Shown: positions 8,113-17,968 of the stretch, one piece after another
Layout of the letters: every line of letters starts with the position of its first letter
Numbering within the stretch: the stretch's first letter is position 1
Assembly: GCF_009912395.1 (NCBI RefSeq)
Contig: NZ_WNDO01000006.1
Location: 1 to 64,000, forward strand
Direction: 5' to 3'
Length of the DNA: 64,000 nt
DNA from: Luteibacter sp.
GTDB lineage: Bacteria > Pseudomonadota > Gammaproteobacteria > Xanthomonadales > Rhodanobacteraceae
Translations under genes and position numbers: made by a program
The notes under the pieces: model-generated
Databases searched by the model: none
What the model was told of the DNA's origin: nothing
Seen by the model: only the letters and a program-made list of their open reading frames with translations

Positions 8113-9282
8113 TTATGAGCTGCGACGCATTGGTTCTATGGAGGCCAATTTGGCAACTGAATAAATCAATTCTTCAATCGTAGCCTCCAGCTTTATCTTA
8201 ACTGCATCTCTGCTACTTGAGCGCTGATCACGTGCCTCAGATGAGTAGTAACGATCAAAGGCAAATTGCCTACTAGATTCAGAAGTCGCCATAAATTCAC
8301 GCCAATCTCCCGCATAAAATGGCATGGGAGTGCGTGATCCTTCTTTGTATGCAAGGGCTCTAAGTGGATAGAGGTCAATGATCTCTATGAATCGTTTGTC
8401 GAAAGTCAGTAGTGCGGGAAAGAAATATCGCGCTCCTGGAGAAGGTTTAAAGGTCATGTTCTCTTCAAGTTGACGAACATGATATAGATCCCACGCCATG
8501 CCGATGAGTTGATCAAACAAGTCATCAATCCGAGAAGGACGGGAAACCAAGGCACGATACGACGTCAGCCCCCACTCGGGGGGCTCAGACAGTTCAATGT
8601 TGAATTCAAGCTTCAGTTTGCGACGGAGCGGCGCGGCGCGAAACACGCCGCGTCGACGTGCCTGACCGCCGATAATGTCTCGCAGCATGGAAAGCAATTG
8701 AGGAGGCGTTGTCTGTCCTCCTGCAAGCCGCCGATGCCCGATCTCATTCGCAATCTCTAGCTCAGTTAGGTGGCGGACGGACGTGCGCCTAAGCAATTCG
8801 AAAGCGGTCTCAAGTTCAACAATCTTCGCGATGTTGTCGAAGATTGTCATTTGCCGTTGCGTCAGGCGTCCACGAAGCTCTTGCCCGTTAAGCGAAGACG
8901 ATGACCGCTCACAAAGGCTTTTGAGTGCTTGGCTGTCGCCGGAAGAGTCCCCTACAACAATTGTCAGCGGGTCATCGGAACCAGTACGCGAAGACAGGTG
9001 CTGTGCTTTGAAGCTAGCCCATAGCTGCTCCCAGCCGCTGCTACTCATAGTCAGACTGAGCTTTACGCTCACATATTGGCGGTGGCCATCGGCGTAGCTA
9101 ATGACGATATCGTCTACGTCTTCGGGCGCCTCTACTTGGACCTCGATTACGCGCTCGCGCGCAGGAAGAGGATCGAAGTTCAGGAGGTCGACCAAAAACA
9201 GTGCTGCAACACTGTTTTGATAGAAAATTCCAGCCTGCGTAGCTGATCCACCTGCTTCAGGCAATTTGATTCTCCCTGACAC
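8113..9282 (-). CDS. Cap4/DUF4297-like nuclease-like protein
   Basis: A 389-residue protein. Its N terminus follows the plan of the DUF4297/Cap4 endonuclease domain: GGSATQAGIFYQNSVAALFL (11-30), then VEAPEDVDDIVISY (50-63) with the metal-binding Asp region, then YVSVKLS (70-76). In active members the last motif is normally Q-x-K or E-x-K; here Ser72 precedes Val73-Lys74, so activity is doubtful or the chemistry differs. Residues 130-389 are helical and unassigned. The protein leads the minus-strand pair with the HEPN-like gene. A nucleic-acid-cleaving or nucleic-acid-sensing defence function is inferred from domain style and neighbours. Confidence 0.6.
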   Translation of the reverse strand: MSGRIKLPEAGGSATQAGIFYQNSVAALFLVDLLNFDPLPARERVIEVQVEAPEDVDDIVISYADGHRQYVSVKLSLTMSSSGWEQLWASFKAQHLSSRTGSDDPLTIVVGDSSGDSQALKSLCERSSSSLNGQELRGRLTQRQMTIFDNIAKIVELETAFELLRRTSVRHLTELEIANEIGHRRLAGGQTTPPQLLSMLRDIIGGQARRRGVFRAAPLRRKLKLEFNIELSEPPEWGLTSYRALVSRPSRIDDLFDQLIGMAWDLYHVRQLEENMTFKPSPGARYFFPALLTFDKRFIEIIDLYPLRALAYKEGSRTPMPFYAGDWREFMATSESSRQFAFDRYYSSEARDQRSSSRDAVKIKLEATIEELIYSVAKLASIEPMRRSS

Positions 9283-9415
9283 TCTCTAATGTCATTGACG
9301 CACTCCTAACAATGCGCGACAGCGTCTTAACTTGGTCATGCTAAGGCTGCAAGGCGACGGCAGAAAGGATCTCGCGAGGTGCCTAGAAGATGCTCCCGTT
9401 TTAGTTTGCGAACTT

Positions 9416-9844
9416 TCAAAAGTGTCCAGGAGCAGTGAAGTCGCACTCGAGTTCTGCCGGTTTGTCACCCTTTGGAGCCCGATAGTCCCATTTGATGCAG
9501 GGAGACTTTAGCGGCTTGCCACTCTTTGTTGTGTCCAGCACGATCTTGTAAGGGTTCGGGCCTGCTGCAATGGCAAGCCAGTTATCGTCACCAGCAACTC
9601 TCTTATCGTGAAGTTGCCACACCAACTTAAAGGGTGTGTGCGCCTTCAGATGCTCGGCGGCACATGCCATGCCTGGCGAGACATCCGATCCCGGGAGAAA
9701 CATTCCGCAATCGGCAGCATCTGGACCTGCGGTGTTCGACACCTCTTGGAGATACGCTTTGCGCTTTTCAGTCAGAGATGTACAGCCCGAGATGCTTGCA
9801 AGGACGATGGCCGTAAGCAGAACAAGGACGATTCCATTCTTCAT
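9416..9844 (-). CDS. Small putative lipoprotein
   Basis: A 142-residue protein starting at the ATG at 9844, where MKNGIVLVLLTAIVLASISGC forms a lipoprotein signal with a lipobox ending in Cys21 (SISGC). An upstream in-frame start is possible but would bury this signal. The mature part has three further Cys (in ADCGMF, GMACAAEH and SPCIKWDY, with another in ELECDF), suggesting disulfides in the periplasm. No family was recognised. It lies inside cassette E2 but is separated by about 130 bases from the Cap4-like gene on the same strand; whether it belongs to the defence unit is unclear. Confidence 0.6.
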   Translation of the reverse strand: MKNGIVLVLLTAIVLASISGCTSLTEKRKAYLQEVSNTAGPDAADCGMFLPGSDVSPGMACAAEHLKAHTPFKLVWQLHDKRVAGDDNWLAIAAGPNPYKIVLDTTKSGKPLKSPCIKWDYRAPKGDKPAELECDFTAPGHF

Positions 9845-10029
9845 ATGAGATCCATAGGCTAGGTGACTTTGACAGGGTGCTACAGCCGTTGCATCGGCTA
9901 ATCGCTTTCGATCTTGAGCGCGAAATGGCGGCTCTACTTTTCCTGTGCAGCTGGAGCTGGGCTGCTGCGCCTGAGCCCCCCTGCCCGCCAAGGGGGGCAG
10001 AACCCCATCCAAGCGCTTTGCTGCAAGCA

Positions 10030-10084
10030 CCATATATTGTCCGTGCCGTGTGCACCATAAGCTGTCCATTCGGACAATTTATGG
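10030..10084. repeat. Cluster of CCATAAG/CTGTCC subterminal repeats
   Basis: Three related copies occur in 55 bases: CCATATATTGTCCG (10030-10043), CCATAAGCTGTCC (10055-10067) and, on the other strand, CGGACAATTTATGG (10071-10084). The last two form a 13-base imperfect palindrome with a 4-base gap. The motif recurs at the other end of the cassette (6775-6788 and 6825-6840). This resembles the multiple recombinase-binding sites at the ends of some transposons. Confidence 0.65.
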
Positions 10085-10095
10085 GTTCGTGGCTA
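10071..10095. repeat. Right inverted repeat of cassette E2
   Basis: Pairs with 6764-6788 (24 of 25 bases identical, opposite orientation). It ends 26 bases before the CCA end of the tRNA-Ile(CAU) gene, suggesting that the cassette entered just downstream of the tRNA. Confidence 0.8.
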
Positions 10096-10121
10096 CGCAG
10101 CAGCGCCGTCGCGTTTCGACT

Positions 10122-10197
10122 TGGTGGGCCCACCAGGACTCGAACCTGGAACCAAAGGATTATGAGTCCTCTGCTCTAACCATTGAGCTATAGGCCC
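10122..10197 (-). tRNA. tRNA-Ile(CAU), lysidine type
   Basis: The minus strand folds as a 76-base cloverleaf with acceptor GGGCCTA/TGGGCCC, an encoded CCA end, T-loop TTCGAGT and anticodon loop CTCATAA (anticodon CAT). The stem and loop match the minor isoleucine tRNA, whose C34 is converted to lysidine by TilS, rather than elongator or initiator tRNA-Met; the 43.7 kb tRNA in this window is the elongator-Met type. Its 3' end faces the accessory island, the common position for integration sites. Confidence 0.9.
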
Positions 10198-10338
10198 TTG
10201 CGGAGCAGGGAGTGTAGCGAAGCTACGCTTTCTCGCCCAGCCTGAGATGCTGCCGTGGCGATGGTGCCAGAGCGCAAGCGCTGAGCGCGTCGTTCACTGG
10301 CGGATCGAGGGGCACCCCGCAAAGCTCGGTGAGCTTAT

Positions 10339-10390
10339 TTATGCATAATAATAGTCTTTATATGCTTATTTTTTGGCTTTCTTATGCTAT
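10339..10390 (+). promoter_or_regulatory. Phased TATGC repeats upstream of hipA, putative operators
   Basis: Three TATGC-centred motifs (TTATGCATAA at 10339-10348, TATGCTTAT from 10361, TATGCTATA from 10383) are spaced 21 and 22 bases apart, about two helical turns. They lie in a short AT-rich stretch directly before the hipA start. HipB proteins bind such repeated palindromes to repress their own operon. Assignment as HipB operators is inference. Confidence 0.5.
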
Positions 10391-10402
10391 AAAAATGCCT
10401 AA

Positions 10403-11692
10403 ATGACGAACGAAGCCCACATTGAGGTCTGGATGGACGACGCCTGGCGTGAGGCGGCGGTGGTGTCCCTGCGCGATCCGCCAGAGCGTGGATGGGAGGC
10501 GGCTGCGGATGTCGGCTACGAACTGTCCTATGTGTTCGACTTCATGGACCGAAACGACGCGGCCGCCTTGGGCGTCAATGCGCCGGTGTCGCTGGAAACC
10601 TATACCCAACGCACCTGGCCGCCTTACCTGACTGATCTGTTGCCCCAGGGCTACGGGCGTCAGCGGCTGCTCCGGCAAATGGGCTTGTCCGCGACGGCAG
10701 GCGCTTCGGCGGACTGGGCGCTGCTGTGTGCGGGTGCGGGCAATCCCGTGGGTAATGCCCGTATTCGCGAGGCGGCGGAGCGATTCGGGCGGCATGTCGT
10801 GGATGACCGGCAGGGATTCACCTGGGAAGACATCGTTGCCCGCGACGGTGACTTCATCGACTACCTGGCGACCCATGGCGCGTTCATCGGTGGTTCGTCG
10901 GGTGTGCAGGGCGAATGGCCCAAGCTCTTGCTGGCCGAAGGTCGGGACGGGCTCTACTACCTCGATCATGCGCTGCCCGACCATGACGTGGCCAAGCACT
11001 GGCTGGTGAAGTTTGCGGTCGGAACGCATGCTTCCACCGAGTCGATCCTTCGCCTCGAAGCGCTTTACATGCCGCTGGCGCGGCAGTTGGGCCTTCATGT
11101 GCATGGCGAGCTTCGTTACGCGCCTGGCGTGCTCTTTATCCCTCGCTTCGATCGTGAGGTCGAAGGACATCGTGTGCTGCGTCATGCGCAGGAGAGCGTG
11201 GCCTCGTTGTGCGAAATCCCCGGGTTTGGCGACGTGCCTTCCCACAATACGGTCTGCCGGCGGATGGCGGCCGTCTGCACGCATCCGCTGCGTGACGTTG
11301 TCGAATACCTTCGTCGGGACGTGGCGAACGTGGCCTTGGGCAACAAGGACAACCACGCGCGCAATACGGCCATCCAGCGCCGCGCCGATGGTTTTATCGG
11401 CCTGACGCCCGTATTCGACTTCGCGCCCATGATGCTTCACCCGGACGGCATCGCCCGACGCATGCGCTGGGATGACGACGATGTGGGGCATCCCGTGTGG
11501 CGTAGCGCCGTACGGCAGGCTGCCGAGGCAGGCGGTGTTCCCGAACAGCCACTTCTCGACGCGCTCACGACTATGTTGCCCGCCTTGAAGGCATTGCCCG
11601 CGAATGCGCTTGCGCTTGGCGTAGATGAGGCGGTGGTGAACATGCAGCGCGCGACGATCGAGAACGTCGTGCGCCAGATCGAGGCGTTCTGA
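10403..11692 (+). CDS. hipA: HipA-family serine/threonine kinase toxin
   Basis: A 429-residue protein with the complete HipA kinase plan: a GGSSGVQGEWPK loop (163-174) equivalent to the phosphorylated Ser loop, ATP-binding Lys203 in WLVKF, RFDR (249-252) and the catalytic GNKDNHARN (313-321), then FDF (338-340) for metal binding. HipA kinases phosphorylate aminoacyl-tRNA synthetases such as GltX and induce growth arrest. The toxin gene comes first and the antitoxin starts 2 bases after its stop, the reverse of the E. coli hipBA order. A four-codon leader frame (ATG CCT AAA TGA) overlaps the hipA ATG; its relevance is unknown. All recognised key residues are present, so it is probably active. 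Confidence 0.88.
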   Translation: MTNEAHIEVWMDDAWREAAVVSLRDPPERGWEAAADVGYELSYVFDFMDRNDAAALGVNAPVSLETYTQRTWPPYLTDLLPQGYGRQRLLRQMGLSATAGASADWALLCAGAGNPVGNARIREAAERFGRHVVDDRQGFTWEDIVARDGDFIDYLATHGAFIGGSSGVQGEWPKLLLAEGRDGLYYLDHALPDHDVAKHWLVKFAVGTHASTESILRLEALYMPLARQLGLHVHGELRYAPGVLFIPRFDREVEGHRVLRHAQESVASLCEIPGFGDVPSHNTVCRRMAAVCTHPLRDVVEYLRRDVANVALGNKDNHARNTAIQRRADGFIGLTPVFDFAPMMLHPDGIARRMRWDDDDVGHPVWRSAVRQAAEAGGVPEQPLLDALTTMLPALKALPANALALGVDEAVVNMQRATIENVVRQIEAF

Positions 11693-11694
11693 TC

Positions 11695-12003
11695 GTGGAT
11701 AAGCGATTCAACCCCATGTCGGCGAGCGAACAGCTCGAAGTGCGACTGGCATTGCTCGAAGATATCGATAGCCATCCCGAGCGATCTGTCCCCGATACGA
11801 TTCGCGTCGTTCGCACGACGCTGCGGCTGACGATCGCCGAGTACGCGCGGTTGTGCGGCGTATCGGCGCGTGGGCTTGCGGATATCGAGCGCGGCCTCAC
11901 CAGCCCCACGTTGGATACCGTGGCGAAGTTGCTGAAACCCATGGGGCTTCGGGTAGGTGTGATGACACGAAAGCGGGCGGACGGTTCCGAGCGCGCTGGG
12001 TAA
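11695..12003 (+). CDS. hipB: HipB-like XRE-family antitoxin/repressor
   Basis: A 102-residue protein starting at GTG 11695, 2 bases after the hipA stop. A helix-turn-helix of the Xre/Cro type spans about residues 40-90: TLRLTIAEYARLCGVSARGL recognises DNA, and LTSPTLDTVAKLLKPMGLRV completes the domain. This is typical of HipB antitoxins, which bind HipA and repress the operon. The N-terminal 35 residues (LEVRLALLEDIDSHPERS) may mediate dimerisation or toxin contact. Translation is probably coupled to hipA. Confidence 0.85.
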   Translation: MDKRFNPMSASEQLEVRLALLEDIDSHPERSVPDTIRVVRTTLRLTIAEYARLCGVSARGLADIERGLTSPTLDTVAKLLKPMGLRVGVMTRKRADGSERAG

Positions 12004-12017
12004 TTCATCCGCAAAAA

Positions 12018-12043
12018 GAAACGCCCGCTTGCGCGGGCGTTTC
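12018..12043. terminator. Bidirectional terminator between hipB and rpoD
   Basis: A perfect 11-base-pair hairpin (GAAACGCCCGC, TTGC loop, GCGGGCGTTTC) lies between the convergent hipB and rpoD genes. AAAAAG precedes it on the plus strand and would give a U-rich tail to the minus-strand rpoD transcript. Confidence 0.8.
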
Positions 12044-12067
12044 CACATCTACCGTTGTCGCTACCGA

Positions 12068-13930
<1,863 letters not shown>

Positions 13931-13962
13931 GCCGACCGCCGCGGGGGTTACAGGAATCGATC

Positions 13963-13991
13963 AGTATAGTCATTTGATGATTTTTTGACCA
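13963..13991 (-). promoter_or_regulatory. Putative sigma-70 promoter of rpoD
   Basis: On the minus strand TGGTCA (13991-13986), a 17-base spacer and TATACT (13968-13963) form a good -35/-10 pair about 35 bases before the rpoD ATG. The call comes from sequence match and position only. Confidence 0.55.
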
Positions 13992-14107
13992 GTTTTCAAG
14001 TGGATCGGCCTCATCCGGAGTACGCAAAAATCGCGCCAGAACGGCCATTTGGGCCCAAAAGACGCAATCCGGTGAGGGGAAAGGGCCATCCGGCCCGTAG
14101 GGATGCC

Positions 14108-14548
14108 TCAGCGCACCTCCAGACGGAAGGTGACCGGGCCATCGTTGATCAGGTGAACCTTCATATGGGCACCGAAGCGCCCGGTTTCCACCCCCGGGTG
14201 GGCTTCCCGGGCCAGCAGCACCAGGCGATCGAACCAGCGCCGGCCTTCCTCGGGGGGCGCCGCGGTGGTGAAGCTGGGGCGCATGCCCTTGCGGGTGTCG
14301 GCGGCCAGGGTGAACTGGCTGACCAGGAGCAGGCCGCCGCCGGTCTCGGCGAGGCCGAGGTTCATCTTGCCTTCCGCGTCGGAAAACACGCGATAGCCCA
14401 GCAGGCGCTCCAGCATCCGCCGGCACTGCGCCTCGCCGTCGCCGGGCTCCACGGCCACGAGGGCGAGCAGGCCGGCGCCGATGGCGCCCACCGTGTCCCC
14501 GTCCACATCGACTCGCGCGGATTCGACCCGCTGGATCAGTGCAATCAT
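14108..14548 (-). CDS. dtd: D-aminoacyl-tRNA deacylase
   Basis: A 146-residue protein that hydrolyses D-aminoacyl-tRNAs and glycyl-tRNA(Ala), protecting translation. Family signatures are the start MIALIQRV, the Ser-Gln motif [12 protein letters not shown] and the C-terminal [18 protein letters not shown], equivalent to the family's Gly-cisPro-type motif region. The start at 14548 is chosen because the conserved family N terminus begins there; the open frame upstream lacks conservation. Length is as usual (145). It is divergent from the LpxL-like gene. Confidence 0.95.
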   Translation of the reverse strand: MIALIQRVESARVDVDGDTVGAIGAGLLALVAVEPGDGEAQCRRMLERLLGYRVFSDAEGKMNLGLAETGGGLLLVSQFTLAADTRKGMRPSFTTAAPPEEGRRWFDRLVLLAREAHPGVETGRFGAHMKVHLINDGPVTFRLEVR

Positions 14549-14711
14549 GACATTCCGTAGCGGCGGCTGGCGGCATAGCTTAAGGGAGTGGCGCCCACCG
14601 GACGACCTCGTTCGCGAGCCTTTGGATGCCTCCGTGGCGTATTTCGTTCCCTGAAACGCACGCGGGCGCTTATGCGCCACTTGGCGGCCCCCATCTCCTA
14701 AACTTCCGCGG

Positions 14712-15611
14712 ATGCGTCCGGACATCTACCTCCTCTATCTGCTGCTGCGCCTTGTCAGCTTCCTGCCCTTGCGTACCGTCCACGCCTTTGGCGCCTGGAT
14801 CGGTCGGCGTTCGCTGGCGTCGCGGTCGCGCAGCGCGCGCTACACGGCGGTGAACCTGAAGCTGACTCGCCCTGCGCTGGGCGACGGCGAGCGGGCCACG
14901 CTGCTGCGCGAGACGATGGAGGACTCCGGTCGCTCGGTGACCGAGGTGGCGGCGATCTGGGGCGGAGGCGCCGAAAAAGCGCTGGGGCTGGTCCGCGAGG
15001 TGGTCGGCGGCGAGTTGTTCGAGGCCGCGCTGGCGTCGGGCAAGGGCGTGATCGTCGCGGCACCGCACCTGGGTTGCTGGGAGCTCCTGAACTACTGGCT
15101 GTGCAGCAAGACACCCATGGCGATCCTGTATCGCCCGCCACGCATCCAGGCCATCGAGGCCTTGCTGCGCAAGGTGCGCGGCAAGCTGGCGCCTGAGCAG
15201 GTCCGCGCCGAGGGTGCGGGCGTGCGCACCTTGTTCAAGCGCCTGGGGGCCGGTGGCACGGTCGGTATCCTGCCCGACCAGAAGCCCCGCGAGGGCGAGG
15301 GCGAGTTCGCGCCGTTCTTCGGGGTGGATGCGCTCACGATGGTGTTGCTGCCGCGCCTGGCCGCGCGGACAGGAGCCACCGTGCTGTTCAGCTTCGCGGA
15401 GCGACTGCCGGAGGGGAGGGGTTTCCGTATCCATGTCCTGCCGGCGCCGGAAGGCATCGACAGCACCGACCTGAAGGTGGCCTGCGCGGCCCTGAATCGC
15501 GGGGTGGAGCAGTGCGTCGAACGTGCCTTCACGCAGTATCAGTGGCACTACAAGCGCTACACGGCCTACGACCGCGCCGATCCCTACAAGACGATCAGCC
15601 CTTTCGCGTAA
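14712..15611 (+). CDS. LpxL/HtrB-family lipid A acyltransferase
   Basis: A 299-residue inner-membrane acyltransferase with an N-terminal hydrophobic anchor ([15 protein letters not shown]) and the catalytic H-x4-E motif in [10 protein letters not shown] (about residues 117-126). It transfers a secondary acyl chain from acyl-ACP onto the Kdo-lipid A precursor in LPS synthesis. Whether it is the LpxL or LpxM type cannot be decided from sequence alone. The last 17 bases overlap the convergent TPR gene. It opens the LPS/cell-surface block at 14.7-23 kb. Confidence 0.88.
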   Translation: MRPDIYLLYLLLRLVSFLPLRTVHAFGAWIGRRSLASRSRSARYTAVNLKLTRPALGDGERATLLRETMEDSGRSVTEVAAIWGGGAEKALGLVREVVGGELFEAALASGKGVIVAAPHLGCWELLNYWLCSKTPMAILYRPPRIQAIEALLRKVRGKLAPEQVRAEGAGVRTLFKRLGAGGTVGILPDQKPREGEGEFAPFFGVDALTMVLLPRLAARTGATVLFSFAERLPEGRGFRIHVLPAPEGIDSTDLKVACAALNRGVEQCVERAFTQYQWHYKRYTAYDRADPYKTISPFA

Positions 15612-15918
15612 GGCGATTGAGGAAGACGGTCATTTCCTTCTCGGCCTGCTTGTCGCCGCGCGCCGCGGCGGCTTCGATACCCTTGCGCCAGGCGTCGGCG
15701 GCGGCGGTCTCGTCGTCCTTCGCCAGCAGCGCCTTGCCGAGCAGCTTCCAGGCCGCCGAATAGCTCGGGTCGAACACCAGGGCCTCGCGGAAGGCATGCG
15801 AGGCTTCAAGGTACTGGCCGTCGCCGAGCAGCGCGTTGCCGATGGAGAAGCGCAGCAGGGCCCCGTCGCGGGGGCCGCCGATCTGCGCGCGCAGGCGCTC
15901 GACGAGGGGATCGCTCAT
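15595..15918 (-). CDS. Small tetratricopeptide-repeat protein
   Basis: A 107-residue cytoplasmic protein made of about two TPR units (LRFSIGNALLGDGQYLEASHAFREALVFDPSYSAAWKLLGKALLAKDDETAAADAWRKGIEAA). It has no signal peptide. Its start overlaps the stop of the GT39 gene by 4 bases (ATGA), so the two are translationally coupled in one operon. Its role is probably protein-protein interaction; the partner is unknown. Confidence 0.8.
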   Translation of the reverse strand: MSDPLVERLRAQIGGPRDGALLRFSIGNALLGDGQYLEASHAFREALVFDPSYSAAWKLLGKALLAKDDETAAADAWRKGIEAAAARGDKQAEKEMTVFLNRLTRKG

Positions 15919-17870
15919 CGCATCGCCGTCCGCGTGCGCCAGTACTCCTGCGGATAAAGCAGGGTGGGCTGAGCCGGCTCCGGCGGTACGCGTCCGGTCT
16001 GCAGCGACTGGAGCGTGTTCGCGTCCCAGATCATCAGCCAGCCGGTGCGCGAGGGCTGGATCAGTCGTGCGTAACGGAAGGCGTCGGCCGGGGGATGCTT
16101 GGCGTAGGAGACGATCAGGCCGTCCGGATGGTGCCGCGCGAAGTCCTCGAGGCTGTCGCCGTCGTGCACGATGTCGTCGTCGTCATCGTCCGAGGAGCTG
16201 GTCATGCCGGGCACGTTGTTGATGCGGGCGATGGGATGCATCAGCCGACCGGCAAAGTGGTACTGGCCGTTGTATTCGGCACCGAGGTTGCCGATGGGGC
16301 GTCCCGCGGCATCGGCCTGGGCCAGGTAGGCCGAGGCGGGCGCGAGGTCGTAGCGATACCACAGGCCCATGGTGAACAGGGCATTGAGGGCTACGGTGCC
16401 GATGAGGCCGGCGAAGGCAAGGCGACGCATCTCGCCGCGTCCGCGCAGCAGGAGCAACGCGCCCAGCACGATGAAGATCACGGCGAAGAAGCGCGCATAG
16501 GGCGCCATGCCCGTCAGCCAGATGTTGTCCGCGAAGCGCGTCGGCACCACCGACGGCATGGCGAACAGCGCGATGGCGAGCAGGAAGGCGCCGACCGATA
16601 GCGGCCAGGTACCCAAGGCGTAATGCGTCGCCAAGCCCTTGTGGCGCTCGCGCAGGTCGGCGACCGAGGCGGCCACGAGCATGGTCACGCCGCCCAGTTC
16701 GGGCAGCAGGTAGTAAAGCTGCTTGCCGCTGATCAGCGAGAAGATTAGCAGCCCCGGGAACAGCCACGCCACGAGGAAGCGCAGGCCCGGCTCGATCGGC
16801 TGCCGCATCAGCGCGACGAACAGCGGCACGAAGGCGAGGATGACCAGCGCCTGCTCGACACGCGCGTTGAAGTGCGCGAACGCGGCGGACACCAGCAGAA
16901 GCACCAGCGACGCCACCGTGATCCACACGGCGGCACCGGTGCCCGGGCGCCACGGCTTGCGCAGCAGGGCGGTGGGAAGGGCGACGATACCGCGCAGCCA
17001 GCCGCTGAGCGGGAAGGCGATCACAGGCAGGAAGAGCAGGTAGTACCACGCCGGACGGGCATGGTTCTGCAGGCCATGGGTGTGCTTGTCGACGACGCGG
17101 CCGGCGGTCTGGGTGAAGAACAGCCGTTGGCGATAGGCTTCGCCGCCCGCTTCGCCGGCGGGGAGGGCCCAGGCCAACAGGATGGCGAAGCCGATCAGCA
17201 GGCCGAGCAGGCCGAAACCGTACCAGCGCGCCTTGTTCTGTCGCGCCCAGTCGTTCCACAGCGGGCCGAACAGCAGCGGGAAGATCACGTGCACGATCAT
17301 CACCGGGCCCTTGGTGAGCAGGCCGGCGCCGATGACGATGCCGAACAGCCACCAGCGCGGCTGCGCGCGCGTGGCCGTGGGCGTGAGACAGAGCAGCGCG
17401 GCCAGCACCCAGACGACGAGGAGCACCTCGTACATGATCTGCAGGCCGAACAGGAACGAATACGACAGCGCCATCAGCAGCCAGGGCGTGGCCTTGGCCG
17501 CCCAGGGGCGCCCGGGGAACAGGCGGCTGGCCAGCACGGAGGTGAGCACGAGTTGGGCGCCGCCGAAGATGACCTCGAGCACGCGCGGCCAGACATCGTT
17601 GACGCCGAACACCGCCCAGCCGGCGTGGATCAGCCAAAACAGCAGGGGCACCTTCTCGCTGTACGGTTCGCCGTTAATGTGCGGCACCAGCCAGTGGCCG
17701 TGCGCCCACATTTCCCAGGCCACGGCCAGGGTGCGCGTCGAGAACATCGGCATCGGGCCGTGCGCGAAGATGGCCAGCAGGGCCATGGCGCCCCAAAGCG
17801 GCAGCCAGGGCCACAGGGCGCGAAGGTGTTCCGAGCGGGTATAGGCGCTGTAGGACAAGGGCGTCGTCAC
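15915..17870 (-). CDS. ArnT-like GT39-family glycosyltransferase
   Basis: A 651-residue polytopic membrane protein with roughly a dozen hydrophobic segments, as in ArnT and Pmt enzymes. An early periplasmic loop carries HINGEPYSEKVPLLFWLI (about residues 66-83), the family's conserved EKPP-like motif after the first transmembrane helix. Such enzymes use polyprenyl-phosphate sugars to modify lipid A or other surface glycans in the periplasm. A run of Asp residues (DDDDDDIVHDGDS) near residue 565 is unusual. The exact sugar and acceptor are not readable. It is coupled to the downstream TPR gene. Confidence 0.82.
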   Translation of the reverse strand: MTTPLSYSAYTRSEHLRALWPWLPLWGAMALLAIFAHGPMPMFSTRTLAVAWEMWAHGHWLVPHINGEPYSEKVPLLFWLIHAGWAVFGVNDVWPRVLEVIFGGAQLVLTSVLASRLFPGRPWAAKATPWLLMALSYSFLFGLQIMYEVLLVVWVLAALLCLTPTATRAQPRWWLFGIVIGAGLLTKGPVMIVHVIFPLLFGPLWNDWARQNKARWYGFGLLGLLIGFAILLAWALPAGEAGGEAYRQRLFFTQTAGRVVDKHTHGLQNHARPAWYYLLFLPVIAFPLSGWLRGIVALPTALLRKPWRPGTGAAVWITVASLVLLLVSAAFAHFNARVEQALVILAFVPLFVALMRQPIEPGLRFLVAWLFPGLLIFSLISGKQLYYLLPELGGVTMLVAASVADLRERHKGLATHYALGTWPLSVGAFLLAIALFAMPSVVPTRFADNIWLTGMAPYARFFAVIFIVLGALLLLRGRGEMRRLAFAGLIGTVALNALFTMGLWYRYDLAPASAYLAQADAAGRPIGNLGAEYNGQYHFAGRLMHPIARINNVPGMTSSSDDDDDDIVHDGDSLEDFARHHPDGLIVSYAKHPPADAFRYARLIQPSRTGWLMIWDANTLQSLQTGRVPPEPAQPTLLYPQEYWRTRTAMR

Positions 17871-17968
17871 CGTTAAAAGATCATGAACAGTCTAACGTGT
17901 GAAGATCGGTTTGGCTGACTGAAGTCCTACCGCGCCCCGGGTGTTGGCCGCGTGGAGGCCCGCTTCGT

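Noticed and set aside
1526..10095. Interpretation of the island repeats as integron attC sites
   Set aside because: The GTTRRRY/RYYYAAC cores of attC are not clearly present, the paired arms are inverted rather than directly repeated, and no integrase gene is in the window.
10395..10406. A three-codon leader frame (ATG CCT AAA TGA) overlapping the hipA start as a separate feature
   Set aside because: Such short frames arise by chance in AT-rich DNA; there is no ribosome binding site or conservation data to support it. It is mentioned only in the hipA entry.
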